The notes under the pieces were generated by a model. It saw nothing but the letters and a program-made list of their open reading frames with translations. It did no database searches and was not told the origin of the DNA. Shown in pieces: positions 35,201 to 43,344 of a stretch of DNA of 52,189 bases (its first letter is position 1; every line of letters begins with the position of its first letter). The stretch is from a virus, in the IMG/VR virus record IMGVR_UViG_3300030943_000026, positions 1 to 52,189 of that record; one strand, given 5' to 3'. The position numbers and the translations under genes are program-made.

Positions 35201-38200
35201 GGATTCCAGCGCGCGGAAGTCATTCCTGACCGCAATACCTTCAGCGGGAGTCCGGGCACCACCGAGACGCTCAACCGTAGCCTGATCAGGAATGAACTGG
35301 TGGGTGGACTTCGGGCCATTCGGGATCTCATACCCACTCCCGTAGAACACCCCATCTTCGCCAACGCCGCCCTTGCCAAGGGCATCGCTCCACCCCTGTT
35401 CACGTTCAACGCCTTTGAGGGGAGACATCGCGCCCTGCTGCTCAGCGCGAACACGGGCAAACGAACGAGACGCCTCCTCGCGGATCGCACGACGAGCCGA
35501 ATCGCGAACACCAGCATTCGGACGCATATCCCGTTCGAGATTCGCCAGTTCGGCCTTCAGGTGCGCAATCTCCTTGGGGTTCAGATAGTGAAGACCACCA
35601 GAACCAGCCATGCCGGGGGCAAGCGTAGAGGGATCAGAAACCCACCCACGCGCAAGAACATCCTTGATCTGCTCCATCCGGCCAGCCTTGGCCGCGTTGG
35701 GCATGTGCGTGGCGTTCAGGTCGGCAGCAAGTCGCTTTCCGCGCGGAGTCGCAAAGAACTCCGTCCCCTTGCCAAGGGCAAACTCAAACTCCTCAGACCC
35801 GCGACCAACCTCGACGGGATAAATCTCGACCGAAGAGTGTCGTCCGAACACCTTGTAGACACGACCAAGGAGCGTGTGAGAGGACTCCGGGTTGGGAGGA
35901 ATAACAGCCGCAGCAGACCGGGGCAGATTCGCTTCCTTGACAGCCGTCTCACCAAACGAACTATAGACAATCGGAGACCCATCCGCCGCAACGGGGGCTG
36001 GATTGTGAAGCGCCGCAGCACGCGCCAGAGCGTCGGAGTCTTGAATCGCCTCGACCGTCCTCTCGTGGACGACCGGGACTTCCTTGGCCTTCTCCATCAC
36101 CACGTTCGCGGCCTCAACCCGGGCAGCAGCCTCCTCTTCCTTCTTCAGGCGAACCGCAGCACGCTCAGCACGAGCCTTCGCGTTCTTCCGTTCACGCTTG
36201 GCCTCGGCCTTCGCAATCTTCTCGTCTTCGGCTTCGACCAAGATCCTCGCCCGCTCGGCCTCGTCAACAGCGGTCTTGGCCTCCTCGACCTTCTTGGCCG
36301 CAGCAGCGATCTCCTCGGTCCGGTCAGGGACCTCGACGCCCTCCTTGGCAGCAGCAGCCTCGGCCTTCTGGAGATCGATAGCCGCCTTATGCTCAGCCTC
36401 GCGCTCAGCCATCAACTTCTCATAGGAAGTCATATGCTGGTCACGAGACAGTTTCTCGCGAAGAGCATTGTGCGCGTCAACAGCCTTCATCCTGAAGTCG
36501 GCAAGAGCCTTGTCGGCCTCGTACTTGGCGAGGATCTTCTCCTGCTCGGCAGCAAAGCCGGGGAACTCCGTCTTTGTCCTCTTGAACATCGCAGCCATGG
36601 CCTCTTCGGTCATGGTCATGGCGTTCCTGCCCGAAGCCGTATTCGGGTTGATCCCCGACTCACGCAGGAACTTCGCAATCGCCTCTTCCTGCTTGTCGGG
36701 CTCGATCTTCAGGAGCGCACCAAGGAACGCCTCGCGAATCAGGGCAGGATCGACACCCTCGGCCAACTTGGATGCAGCCTCGCCAACGACCTTCTCCCAT
36801 CGCAGTTCGGGCTCCGTGACCCGCTGGAAGGACGAAAGACCCTTCCACGCCTTGGACAACAGGTTCATATCCTTGGACTGGCTCATGATCGAATCGGCAT
36901 ACTTCAGACGGGCAAGCCACGTTGTGGCCTTCAGGGGGATGGCATTCGTCGGATCAAGGATCATGGAGTACGCAAGGTTGAGGGCAATCGAGTCAGGGGT
37001 CGCAACAGCCTGCCCGTACTGGTTCAGGGCCTCAAAGACCATCATCGGATCACCACGACCGTCATTTGCCCAGATACCCTTCTCGTAGAACTTCTGGGCG
37101 AACGAGGCAGCCTCAGTCTGGATGCGCTTAGCCTCATCGGGCGTACGACCAGTCGTGATGCCAAAACCACCCGGATACTGCTTGTTGGCATCGCCCCACG
37201 CCTGTCCTTGGGGAGTCGTGAAGAACTGACGCCCAACCTCGTAGACGGCCTCTTCAAGGGCATCCTTGGTCATGCGGTTCGTGATCTCATCGGCAGTCAT
37301 GTTTCCAAGGCCCTGATACGCCTCCAGACGCGAGACATACCAACCACCCTTCTTGTCTCTCAGCAACTGAGACTGGGTCTCAATAACCTGCTCCTGCTGC
37401 TTAGACGGAAGATCGCGGAACTGGATCGTCCCACCGGACATGAGCAACTCAGCAGGCTGGCCCGCAATAGCAGACGCGACAACCTTCCCGCTCGTGCCGA
37501 AGATGCCGGGTCCGGCCCCAATCATGTTAGCGAGACCCTGAATCGGAGGAATCGCCCCGGGGACCTTTTCAAGAAGGTTCGGCGCATCAACACCCATCTT
37601 CCGGTAGAAACTCTGGTACGCCTGCTCGCGAGCGGCAAGGTACTTCGCGCGGACAGGATCGGTCGAGATAGCGCCGTACTGCATCCCAGACATGTTCTCA
37701 CGGTCAAACCCACCGGTCGGAGAGACAAACCCGGTCTGCTGGTTGAAAAGCCGCCCATACTTGGCATCCCAGAGGGACATCGCGGCATCCACGATCCTCT
37801 GCTGATCGGGGCGACTGTTGACGCCCGTCACACCGGACATCTTCTGTGCCTGATCGAAGAACGACTGCATCTCGGCACTATCGACATTCGCCGCACTATT
37901 GGCAATCTGCGAGATCACGCCAATCGGGGCACCGGCAATCGAGATCATCTGCTTCTGCGTCGAGAGAAGGAACTGCTGCTGCTGCTTGGCGATGTACTTC
38001 TGACGCTGGAAATCGACTTCCTCGTCAGGAGTCCGCTTGTGGACGAACCCATTCCTGATCTCGATCCCGGTCTGAGTGGCGGGGATCGTGTCGCGGACGG
38101 AGTCATACATGTACCGCTCGCCCGTCTGCCAGTTGACGATGGCAGATCGGGCCTCGTCGGTCTCCTTGTTCTTCTGAAGGAACGAAACATTCTGCTTGTA

Positions 38201-39073
38201 GGCCGTATTCCCCTGATTCCAGAGATACGCTCGCTGGGCAAGCGCAATAGCATCGAACGTCTTCTGAGTCTTCGACGCAGACCCATCAGACCCCTGAAGG
38301 GCTGGAGTACCCGCAACACGGTTCCATTCGGCCATCATCGCTCGATATTCAGGATCAGCGAAGAACGCGTTCCACGCATCCACCTGTTCCTTCGTCTCAG
38401 CCCGGTATTTCCCGTCCTTGCCCTTCAACTTGCCGAATTGCTTGATGAACCGCTTGTCAGCGGCCTCGACATCACTCCGAAGGGCATCCGCACGCTTCGA
38501 ATACTGCTCCTGAAGATCGATCAGGTATTGGGAGTCCACGGACGTAGGAACGTCACCAGCGGCCTCCTGACGGGCACGCGCCTCTGCGATCAACCGTTCA
38601 AGCGTACTAAGGTCCGAAGACACATCTTTGGACTTCTTCTTGGGATCGTACTTGCGATGCTTGACCGCCTCCAAGGTCGCACGGTCCGCACCGGCCTGAT
38701 GGATCTTGGAGATCAGGGAAACCACGTCAGGACTCGTCCCAAACTTCTTCGCCGGTTCAGGACGCCCGTCGAGGATCGCCATCTGCTGGGCCTGACGCTT
38801 GCGGAGCAGATCCCACAGCGCCTTGTTGGTCCTCGCCTTCGCGGAATCGGCCAACGCCTTCTGGGCCTGCTCCTTCGCAGAAGCCTCCAGCCGCGCCTTC
38901 TGGGCAGGGGTCAGCCCCGCAGGAGTCTGCGGAGGCTGGACAAGCGGAGGCCGATACGTGGACTTTGTGGAAGCGGCTGTGGGAGCAGCAGGATCTTCAA
39001 CCCAGCGCTGCTTCTTGACCGTCTTCCCGGTATCCCCGTCGATGGCGAGATAGGTCTGCCAGTGTCCGGCCAC
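26222..39073 (-). CDS. giant 4283-residue polyvalent-type protein, probable internal virion protein
   Basis: One unbroken frame of 12.85 kb, about a quarter of the window, starts at GTG 39073, 3 bases after the portal stop. Position between portal and scaffold suggests a protein packaged in the head or ejected with the DNA. Two charged regions that could form coiled coils lie near residues 885-1000 and 2140-2420. Around residue 3220 a segment N-P-A-F-A-A-S-N-V-I-D-S resembles large polyvalent-protein domain LPD38; about 170 residues later is P-F-A-S-Y-Q-V-K-N-R. Residues about 3980-4150 carry degenerate 40-45-residue helical repeats with M-P and R-Y-Y/F endings. I found no protease, lysozyme or polymerase site. 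The long plus-strand frames opposite it are shadows. Confidence 0.85.
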   Translation of the reverse strand: MAGHWQTYLAIDGDTGKTVKKQRWVEDPAAPTAASTKSTYRPPLVQPPQTPAGLTPAQKARLEASAKEQAQKALADSAKARTNKALWDLLRKRQAQQMAILDGRPEPAKKFGTSPDVVSLISKIHQAGADRATLEAVKHRKYDPKKKSKDVSSDLSTLERLIAEARARQEAAGDVPTSVDSQYLIDLQEQYSKRADALRSDVEAADKRFIKQFGKLKGKDGKYRAETKEQVDAWNAFFADPEYRAMMAEWNRVAGTPALQGSDGSASKTQKTFDAIALAQRAYLWNQGNTAYKQNVSFLQKNKETDEARSAIVNWQTGERYMYDSVRDTIPATQTGIEIRNGFVHKRTPDEEVDFQRQKYIAKQQQQFLLSTQKQMISIAGAPIGVISQIANSAANVDSAEMQSFFDQAQKMSGVTGVNSRPDQQRIVDAAMSLWDAKYGRLFNQQTGFVSPTGGFDRENMSGMQYGAISTDPVRAKYLAAREQAYQSFYRKMGVDAPNLLEKVPGAIPPIQGLANMIGAGPGIFGTSGKVVASAIAGQPAELLMSGGTIQFRDLPSKQQEQVIETQSQLLRDKKGGWYVSRLEAYQGLGNMTADEITNRMTKDALEEAVYEVGRQFFTTPQGQAWGDANKQYPGGFGITTGRTPDEAKRIQTEAASFAQKFYEKGIWANDGRGDPMMVFEALNQYGQAVATPDSIALNLAYSMILDPTNAIPLKATTWLARLKYADSIMSQSKDMNLLSKAWKGLSSFQRVTEPELRWEKVVGEAASKLAEGVDPALIREAFLGALLKIEPDKQEEAIAKFLRESGINPNTASGRNAMTMTEEAMAAMFKRTKTEFPGFAAEQEKILAKYEADKALADFRMKAVDAHNALREKLSRDQHMTSYEKLMAEREAEHKAAIDLQKAEAAAAKEGVEVPDRTEEIAAAAKKVEEAKTAVDEAERARILVEAEDEKIAKAEAKRERKNAKARAERAAVRLKKEEEAAARVEAANVVMEKAKEVPVVHERTVEAIQDSDALARAAALHNPAPVAADGSPIVYSSFGETAVKEANLPRSAAAVIPPNPESSHTLLGRVYKVFGRHSSVEIYPVEVGRGSEEFEFALGKGTEFFATPRGKRLAADLNATHMPNAAKAGRMEQIKDVLARGWVSDPSTLAPGMAGSGGLHYLNPKEIAHLKAELANLERDMRPNAGVRDSARRAIREEASRSFARVRAEQQGAMSPLKGVEREQGWSDALGKGGVGEDGVFYGSGYEIPNGPKSTHQFIPDQATVERLGGARTPAEGIAVRNDFRALESLKWEFSTQQKRFIDGKITRKQLDDWIDKHLTPVILKRAEETLDADLHRGMGTLDVTRGYEPGDTLLEFGHVMTQDLLNPDGTLNQKAFDDYYATFTLLGSSPEQRAAGDALGSFDTTLRRSMEPRRLERYFTHLWLQGVSGPKEFRENGQALFNLFSMTLLDGDMTKLKAYGVMVRRLLKKDQQMMNPYLHMWQVMEKRAMLPWMNTPNLDFEVVEAGFMNSAILTGGLHPNMALAMIPYGPFARETPTRFGYSNLLDQIPKTKSRLFAPAPYQWNDYHALSRILEIGSGRFEDPGTSIRAATQVLDYIAERYGELSRRQMFALREHDLSIYMVRTSLGNHPEMLNEFEKIRREFAFDQVEQIKNAWFLKNPRRKTLPKGFERRAYDSALVKFEAMMGSDAYKNIRTGMSPEYDTFLRDRFFKAYWTGAVTHDNPGLHTLSLLFALQRSSVQKGQQWQEFALRYINHMDRAGYGVLGREVVGSIFESQRYANINKTMVEVLEAERARVAGEVGAVVQDFWVAAGIAPTVDQAEAHLALSKLTELAKRLEDESKLAIERGEEDDAALMDWTRANDSRGDSTAANYTEETLLQARERASAQIEVLTTQRSDLAARLTASPWASDTIRDLPGSRLAKRGEFPEAGDVPVVVVPDVLLVTRIKKINGKSVKINGKVVRERVSIPNPDLAQMKEVVDGVSRIEGGGMLVTQHASRTQIARTARAITSDGIPLAAKRRVYPDMGPALMRLNVLSDPVERRAFVEGRSEPLRSLLKQYEAERAATSHLMGILHGLVRTTHAVSGLSYEGEQAMRGIVADVLKLRDGKKLLNSLASAQGETLLASRLGQYMRDQGLYEAHALTKKQLARAARQKDAMIAALHEEGSPESLAQLDRITTAVTNRDRDEAAAAATRLTTEGQRSHAAAVAEQTEAQREVEAQIVKQTADLRVFREKTVEKIRDLRVQLKDGVDDLSLPPVPQQRSIQRNKRLQEVLNRRLTELKKQKAHDEELAIDALRRMGQTEYDARSAVTQTGLLLKHKNDAEIADIEKQLATDIVDAPVGGGAGKTSEIAFPATEGKIKAESKDLPKRPLTPEEANITRTQIDALVAEIADVTKKYDDRAAAMRDEVAPKVEVNPIQAANDAANATPAGTPERAAAEQKMVDENLKATDAKGGTRESGGAVKPASVIPPTPAEDAIAAQLNEALGGSPVPMPVIPSRMDVRVESEATMFETIAQESEEVWLRRETAKAAAAIRKTEHGSAERVALRDRLRDLARALKVIDVRKGHGTFIGTAARGSFARVSYSINEARVTASFAPKRIAPFVVSYRGVINEQGRRAHSILHRAEVDPALGAVEMTGEVSSLYKRQGKRLDALFDQPMTEAQMRTFGLPVSWAGRVTPLILITGESEFESAVHNPEFLKALDLLKQKMDHRLSLVSGYSRRKAGEVPYSLKQYMSDRLMVRGDHFDAEEYERINQLVSDAINGPGGRNERADTWTQTVHARGDVPGDPRAELLEQDLRVILAKAEVLKREGVDLHAYNEAHILRSGFVAKKASAKLLRESSTEAMAEMARLGLDSKTTAPKVWDKVWGETYKKIFLRRRAEMAKIEARKQYEELARGDAYGNTHEDILRQFEDLYGSRNIVLGQKRKISIYQRNTLERAVEHYLGVPDIRDKEAVAKALSSVEGQTPPFENRAGMREFFVENGMWTPRTSAVVDAGGTSWSITEEYDHFIAEYGRAPEWANPSLFLPGQKYYDALHFESIYSAALRKWGGYNENFDARIETGLLSRDELISALANGNEALHIHAMRDLPAMRKYVMERYGDIVKDSEGNLIAMPWLMHREELKKYVLGRTAKSLDHVLPQDPEAVDLLGGMINKSLGRYFDDVAMAGKTITNEEYWRICTDVVNDVLENPLWLRRDKDMVGDLLRKRATMVRLMVMSNPAFAASNVIDSVIKESWAAFTTRSFRTSVVSEKAAAKTPMHFGFGDQTQLISRGGVHGTQRVLQAVEGPALMADNLARTLDGVVGVYEISAEIAGVVETAAKLRLAQHMYDRVFADALRRLKDPGLADAAACKFIGAEVQRMWPTVGDGPLERFFNMIVPFASYQVKNRVMFLGELVSHPFLYNWFNQIGNAIEQHNREQWAIKHPDEWLDDVRARMIELPWAPRTFFDFGSLSDMSRGVQPLYDLQKGTKTIGQITSLWVRLVSANEQNAAMAALNMFGLGGRTAWEPIIDIVTGQPTGRYKKVILPYEAPWGGEAKLSGSFWLADLVEPLVNDLDAGGVKFTLEGFGDLMGKMLFFGGSKIQDRGAGLNLAYWAMKKANPAAADRFLKTPSGQDLLAYWADNKRETRDSLPLTNTPPPPPSTKWLDSQTEVYKQKIYQDLDALREMERRNDHRMWQQQIGSQGYEDAKAQANLERFAFYRSHPEMYEYTAMTSDLWKIQSQITQWQTDALRSRYYQIPRPEPDGFKTEAEFITAQAQYVKTQEAFLKMFPQVRADLLKSRSSLEQIWSDTEQEWFDVLDRVGTRGIAIEAARQKNDYSLSDQLYQMNQLEMNTLTNDEAVTYFDPTTDFPTLPVGAKLRSTTGSMPTLRQNLVPRLSIFPDFNKWRWDHADLEKRATMERDQKYGDGMSVVIANAKKAVADAKKADKADAFGASFVKQLKDPANLFLRDEYFRRNIGKREEWAANDAYIKEIGKYGKLIEKGHFDAAYRYFVSMTPTSQARYMKKHGLTAKKMLDNQEYGNWMGRWIDHYNHRDYAGGAAFFAKMPEWVKYRYFLNHPDSKMKNGGGSGGGTGSSPYSRAMGKWVGLLKKGDEEGAKAYFNSMPKAFRDRYYAKHPEQKLRNNVKMVGQLADYFTADDASRAEYLRANPQFAKWLKTQGTSAAYRRVMITTAYQAIPKEEAWLRRVFREKYPEVFSKEAAGQATLKSVYASLSAHPDMIPSFQKWLAAIWASYAENAKHTKAPPKPIEWDHSPQRSHGVNRKLVPHRGMSAAWVRIHTV

Positions 39074-39075
39074 GC

Positions 39076-40752
39076 TTACACCTGATTCTGGGCGAGCATA
39101 GTCTGGTCAGGATTGCCAGCAGCAGCGAGAGAATCGGTGAACGCCTGCTGACCGCCCGGAGGCATGTCCCCCGGAGCGGCGCCGCCGCCCGGAGGAGGAA
39201 GCATCTGGCCCTGCATGGCACCCATCGCATCCGTCGCGGCCTTCAAGCGATCAGGATGGAACCTCGGGTCCTCCAGTTGCTGACCGATACGGTCGCTCTC
39301 GGCCTCGACATCCTCAAACCCCATCGACTCCAGATAGGTGTAGAGGCTGATCGCCGGGAACGGCTGCGCCTGCAACTGCTGAAGGAGGTTCTGGACGTAG
39401 ACCGGGTCGTCGGTCCTGATGGCACTCGGCCACTTGATCCGGTTCTTGTACCAGCCACCGATGTCCTTGCCAAGCATCGTGACATCGAACAACTTCTGGG
39501 ACCCACTGGGGGCCTGATACCGACCACGGAAGGAGATCTCGTCGCCCTTCATGAAGTCTTCCCAGAGCATGAGGATGAATTCGTTCAACTTCGCAAGCCC
39601 CGCACCCCAGACGGACTCATGGGCCTCATTGCTCTGGAGGGTCGGATTCAGGCTCAGGTTCGTCTGAATCCCGCTCTGGTTGGCCACAGTCTGCCCAAAG
39701 GCCGACCGGGGCTTCCCAGCGAGGTCAAACATGGTGTCGAGAACGAGCGTGATCTGCTCATCGATAGCCGGGACCGTTCCCTGCCAGTTGAGGAGCCCGA
39801 TGTTCCCGTCACGCCGGATCGGGATAACAGCACCCTGTGCAGCGACAGCACGCCGGATCTCCTCTGGACTCTGCCCGGAGGCGAAGTCGAGGATCGTGGG
39901 GTTGGCGTAGCGCGCGATGATGTCGGCTTTCTGGCTGACCAACTGGTCAAGGTACTGGTTCAGTTCGATCAACTGGTTGATCAGGTTCAGGGGCTCAGCG
40001 AGACCCGACTGGGGGAAACACGGGAACTCGATGAACGGCAGGGCCTTGAACGGGTAATGGAGCGAATTGTTGATCACGGCCTCGCCCATGACACGCGTGT
40101 GGCCACCATCCACGTCGAACACGTCGATGACCGTGGTCTGCCCCTTGGCGGTCGCACGGTAGGTGTCATCGTTCACAGTGAGGCTGTAATCCATCTCACT
40201 GTCTTCCTTGATGTCATCCGCTTGGTCGGGGTAGTCCTTCCGAAGCCGATCCGTGGCCCGACGCGAGATATAGACGCAGCGCCACATCTCCTCACCATCG
40301 AACTCGGGAAAGAAGTTGTCGGGCGTCACATTCTTGAACCGGACCAGTTTCTTCGCGGGGTCCCACCAGACGTAGATCAGACCGCGCCGAAGGACGAAGG
40401 AATCGAACGCGGTCTCAAACAGGACCCGCGCAACGTCGTTCGCCTGCCACGTCCCATAGAGAACGGCCTCCAGTTGCTCGGCATGGCGCCGAGAGGCCAG
40501 ATCAACCCCAGCGGGCATCACTTGGATCGCGGGCACGCGTCCGACGAGAGACTGGACCGACTTGTCAACAAACGGCTTCAGGTAGTTCAGCGTGAGCGAA
40601 TACCGGTTTGCCGGCTCTGGGTTCGTGCCATCATCCCAATGAGTCCCGTTATACCTGCTCCTAGAGAGATCGTATTCGGCGTTCCTCGCCTGCCACTGGG
40701 TTCGGAGAGATCGATAGAGATCGACCACTTCTTTCCTATCCATCGAAGCCAT
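39076..40752 (-). CDS. portal protein
   Basis: The product has 558 residues from ATG 40752, which overlaps the terminase stop and has GGAGG 6 bases upstream. It shows portal-type features: R-Y-S-L-T-L-N-Y-L-K-P-F-V-D near the start, V-T-P-D-N-F-F-P-E in the wing region, a long clip/stem helix (L-N-L-I-N-Q-L-I-E-L-N-Q-Y-L) and a Gln/Pro/Gly-rich C-terminus. The dodecameric portal carries DNA in and out of the head. Its place right after the large terminase confirms it. Confidence 0.88.
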   Translation of the reverse strand: MASMDRKEVVDLYRSLRTQWQARNAEYDLSRSRYNGTHWDDGTNPEPANRYSLTLNYLKPFVDKSVQSLVGRVPAIQVMPAGVDLASRRHAEQLEAVLYGTWQANDVARVLFETAFDSFVLRRGLIYVWWDPAKKLVRFKNVTPDNFFPEFDGEEMWRCVYISRRATDRLRKDYPDQADDIKEDSEMDYSLTVNDDTYRATAKGQTTVIDVFDVDGGHTRVMGEAVINNSLHYPFKALPFIEFPCFPQSGLAEPLNLINQLIELNQYLDQLVSQKADIIARYANPTILDFASGQSPEEIRRAVAAQGAVIPIRRDGNIGLLNWQGTVPAIDEQITLVLDTMFDLAGKPRSAFGQTVANQSGIQTNLSLNPTLQSNEAHESVWGAGLAKLNEFILMLWEDFMKGDEISFRGRYQAPSGSQKLFDVTMLGKDIGGWYKNRIKWPSAIRTDDPVYVQNLLQQLQAQPFPAISLYTYLESMGFEDVEAESDRIGQQLEDPRFHPDRLKAATDAMGAMQGQMLPPPGGGAAPGDMPPGGQQAFTDSLAAAGNPDQTMLAQNQV

Positions 40753-42287
40753 CAATACCCTCCAAGGATCTCGCCGCTGACGCCCACAGGGATGCGGACC
40801 ATATCCACCCGTTCCAGAGTAGCACGCCGAGAACTCTGTGTCTCCTGTTCTGCGGACCAGTACATTCCACCGATGAGCGGGGCCGAGACCCCCTCCATCT
40901 CCCGGGCAAGGTCCACGACCAGCGCAAGGGCCATAACCGAGTCGGTGAACGGGATGTTCTTATCATCAATGCTATAGATACCCATCTCATCCATCAACTG
41001 CGAAATGCAGGGCAATCTGATCAATCCCCAGTTGCCGTCGCCGGGTTCCTCCAGAATCGGGTGATGCTGGACCGATCCGTTGTCATCGACACTATCCGCA
41101 ACGCCGATGACCTTCCGCCCCTCATCCAAGGCACTCTGGAGCCCATTGATGATGTCCAACTTGGATGCACGGGTGGATGTCTTGAATGCGTCCACCTTGA
41201 TGCCCCGCTTGGTCATCTCCTCCTCGATCACGTCGCCAGCAGGTCCCGTGGCATCGATCCGGGCGAATCGCATGTGGTATTCCTTAGTCACGCGATCAAT
41301 CGTCGCGTAGATCTCCTCCCACGCGACCTTGTTCAGCCGCGTGAAGGAGACGACCTTCCAAGGCTTGGTCGTGACGTCCAGCACGATCCCAACCGTAAAG
41401 TCCGTCTGTCTACCGAGATCGAACGCCGCCCAGTAGCGGTGTCCGGGGATATACCCCTCGTAATGCTCCAGATGGGGGTCGAACGCGTTATCCCGCTGGT
41501 CACGGGTAAAGGCGAGCCCGCTGAAGTCAACGAACTCGCCTTCCAGCACCTGTTTTCTGATTTTCGGGTCAGCGGAGGCGAGGAGTCGGTCGCGCATCTC
41601 GATATCCTCTCGCGGGAGGTACGGATTGTCATAGATGCTGCCACGTTGACTATAGTACCCGGGAGTGCCTCGTTGCCCTCGCTCATAGTAGAAATAGAGG
41701 TCGTTGTAGCCTTTAGGCGTGCCGATGAGGTCAATCTCGCCTCCTCCAGCCAGTCGCATGACGATGACGTTGGTCATCAGGCTCTTCAGGTTCGGAATCC
41801 ACCCTGCCTCATCGATGGACAGATACCGGTAAGCGTGTCCGTCGATGTACTTCCCGTCATCATGCGCTGAGCGGCAATGAAAGACCGCCCCGTTCGCGAA
41901 GATGATGTGAGGAAACGGCGTAGATCGCATGGCCTTGACCAGAACGCGAAGTGGAGAGTCTTTGAGGAGTTTCTTTGCTTCCTTGAAGACAATCGCCGCT
42001 TGGTCTGCCGACATTGCGACCGAGATTGTTTCATACTCCGCTGCCTTCCATTCTGCCTTGGTCTTGGCCTTCAGACCATGCTTCGAGATACAAGCCCAGA
42101 TGTGTTTTTCCGCGATAATGGTACTTTTGCCCCACCGGTTGCCGGGGACGAGCGTATTGATCGGCTGAACCGACATTCGTAGCCAAGTCTGCTGCCCGGG
42201 ATGGGGCTTTTTAGGCAAAAAGGTTTGGGCGAAAAAGATAGGGTCCTTCATCGCTCGCGCCCAGATCGCACGCCCCGCGGGAGTCAA
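40752..42287 (-). CDS. terL: terminase large subunit
   Basis: The product has 511 residues from TTG 42287, overlapping the preceding TGA. The ATPase part has Walker A P-G-N-R-W-G-K-S-T near residue 50 and Walker B Y-L-S-I-D-E-A. The nuclease part has A-F-D-L-G-R-Q-T-D, a second acidic site in R-I-D-A-T-G-P-A-G-D and a late Asp in F-T-D-S-V-M-A-L-A. This enzyme pumps DNA into the head and cuts it. All expected motifs are present. Confidence 0.95.
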   Translation of the reverse strand: MTPAGRAIWARAMKDPIFFAQTFLPKKPHPGQQTWLRMSVQPINTLVPGNRWGKSTIIAEKHIWACISKHGLKAKTKAEWKAAEYETISVAMSADQAAIVFKEAKKLLKDSPLRVLVKAMRSTPFPHIIFANGAVFHCRSAHDDGKYIDGHAYRYLSIDEAGWIPNLKSLMTNVIVMRLAGGGEIDLIGTPKGYNDLYFYYERGQRGTPGYYSQRGSIYDNPYLPREDIEMRDRLLASADPKIRKQVLEGEFVDFSGLAFTRDQRDNAFDPHLEHYEGYIPGHRYWAAFDLGRQTDFTVGIVLDVTTKPWKVVSFTRLNKVAWEEIYATIDRVTKEYHMRFARIDATGPAGDVIEEEMTKRGIKVDAFKTSTRASKLDIINGLQSALDEGRKVIGVADSVDDNGSVQHHPILEEPGDGNWGLIRLPCISQLMDEMGIYSIDDKNIPFTDSVMALALVVDLAREMEGVSAPLIGGMYWSAEQETQSSRRATLERVDMVRIPVGVSGEILGGY

Positions 42288-42769
42288 GAAACCCCACCAT
42301 CCTCGTCCTCAACGTCGGGAACGGGAACCGAAGCCCCATCCACCGCTTCAGGATTCTCGTCTCCCATCCCCGCGCTCGCCAAAGTGTCAAGTAGTTCATC
42401 AAACGGATTCCCCTGTGTCAGTCTAAACCACATGTCCATCGCTTTCATCGTGTCGCTGATCGTGGGCTTCCAGTTCTTCCTGTTCTGGAACCCCTTCGCA
42501 ATGATCGCCTCTAGAATCTCGATATTGCTCGCCTTCGGCCCGGTCGGAACCTCCTCCTCCTCGGGGAAGTCCTCGATGATGTGCTTGGAATGCCGAGAGA
42601 GCGTGGCGATGTTGGTCGTGATCCCCTGCTGGGCAGCAGCCTCAACGACAACCCGGAGAGACCGCCCCTGCGCAAGCAAGCCGGAGACCCGGTCGCTATT
42701 CGGCGTACCGGGTCTGAACGAGCATTGATCGTGGCATTCAAGATGCCAGTATGCCTTGATCCTAGCCAA
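42284..42769 (-). CDS. probable terminase small subunit
   Basis: The product has 161 residues from TTG 42769 (GAGGAG upstream); GTG 42781 is the alternative. A helix-turn-helix-like region (S-L-R-V-V-V-E-A-A-A-Q-Q-G-I then A-T-L-S-R-H-S) is followed by an acidic Pro-rich linker, a helical part and an acidic tail. Small terminases recognise the packaging site. The gene overlaps terL by four bases, which supports the call. Confidence 0.7.
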   Translation of the reverse strand: MARIKAYWHLECHDQCSFRPGTPNSDRVSGLLAQGRSLRVVVEAAAQQGITTNIATLSRHSKHIIEDFPEEEEVPTGPKASNIEILEAIIAKGFQNRKNWKPTISDTMKAMDMWFRLTQGNPFDELLDTLASAGMGDENPEAVDGASVPVPDVEDEDGGVS

Positions 42770-42950
42770 CGGGCTCCTCACTTCCCGGGATGGGCCTCCC
42801 GACCGCACGGCAACAGTCCGCGCATCGGGGGTTCCCGTTCCCGTCAACCGAGAAGAGCCCGGTCTTCCTCGTCTTGCACGTGTAGCACATCTGGGGTTTC
42901 TCGGTGAGGTTGGTCGTGGTCGTCCCCTCACGCTGAACCAGAAGCGGCAT
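42762..42950 (-). CDS. small zinc-ribbon protein
   Basis: The product has 62 residues from ATG 42950. C-Y-T-C and C-A-D-C, about 20 residues apart, form a zinc ribbon. It overlaps the terminase small subunit start and the preceding stop. Its role is unknown; such proteins near terminase genes may help DNA recognition. Confidence 0.7.
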   Translation of the reverse strand: MPLLVQREGTTTTNLTEKPQMCYTCKTRKTGLFSVDGNGNPRCADCCRAVGRPIPGSEEPVG

Positions 42951-43165
42951 CAGGGCTTGGTCTTCTTGGCCTGCTTCAGCAGGTCATTCACGCGGGGGTT
43001 GGACTTGATCGGCTTGAACGTCTGGGAGGCGGGCTTGACCCTCTTCGCCGGGAGCGTGAGCCGCACGAGTTCCTGATGGACAGGCTGCGACACCTTGGGA
43101 CGGGACTTCGGAGGCGTCTTCCGGGCAACCCCACCGTCCGCAAGATTCCTACTGTACGTTGCCAT
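42950..43165 (-). CDS. small basic protein
   Basis: The product has 71 residues from ATG 43165. It is rich in Lys, Arg, Pro and Ser and probably disordered, with K-T-P-P-K-S-R-P-K-V near the start and K-Q-A-K-K-T-K-P at the end. A DNA-condensing or binding role is likely by composition only. Single-base overlaps couple it to both neighbours. Confidence 0.6.
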   Translation of the reverse strand: MATYSRNLADGGVARKTPPKSRPKVSQPVHQELVRLTLPAKRVKPASQTFKPIKSNPRVNDLLKQAKKTKP

Positions 43166-43344
43166 CAGACACACCCTCCACAGAGACGAGCAACGACCGA
43201 CTTGGTCTTCTCGTCAACCTCGACCGAGACCTCACTTTCAGGATACGCCGCACCGCATCCATCACACAAGACCGTCTTCCCCTTGGGCCGTTCGGCCTTC
43301 ACCGGCTTCTCGTACTTGTCGCGACTCGTCTTAGACATCTTCAT
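43165..43344 (-). CDS. small zinc-ribbon protein
   Basis: The product has 59 residues if started at ATG 43344; ATG 43338 and TTG 43347 are alternatives. After a Lys-rich start it has C-D-G-C and, at the end, C-G-G-C, a simple zinc ribbon. It is the second such protein in this block. Confidence 0.65.
   Translation of the reverse strand: MKMSKTSRDKYEKPVKAERPKGKTVLCDGCGAAYPESEVSVEVDEKTKSVVARLCGGCV

Noticed and set aside
26222-39073. N4-type virion RNA polymerase as the identity of the giant protein
   Set aside because: The capsid family is N4-like and the size would fit, but I could not find the single-subunit polymerase motifs (T/DxxGR, motif B with Arg, Lys and Tyr-Gly, and the late catalytic Asp) in a consistent order.
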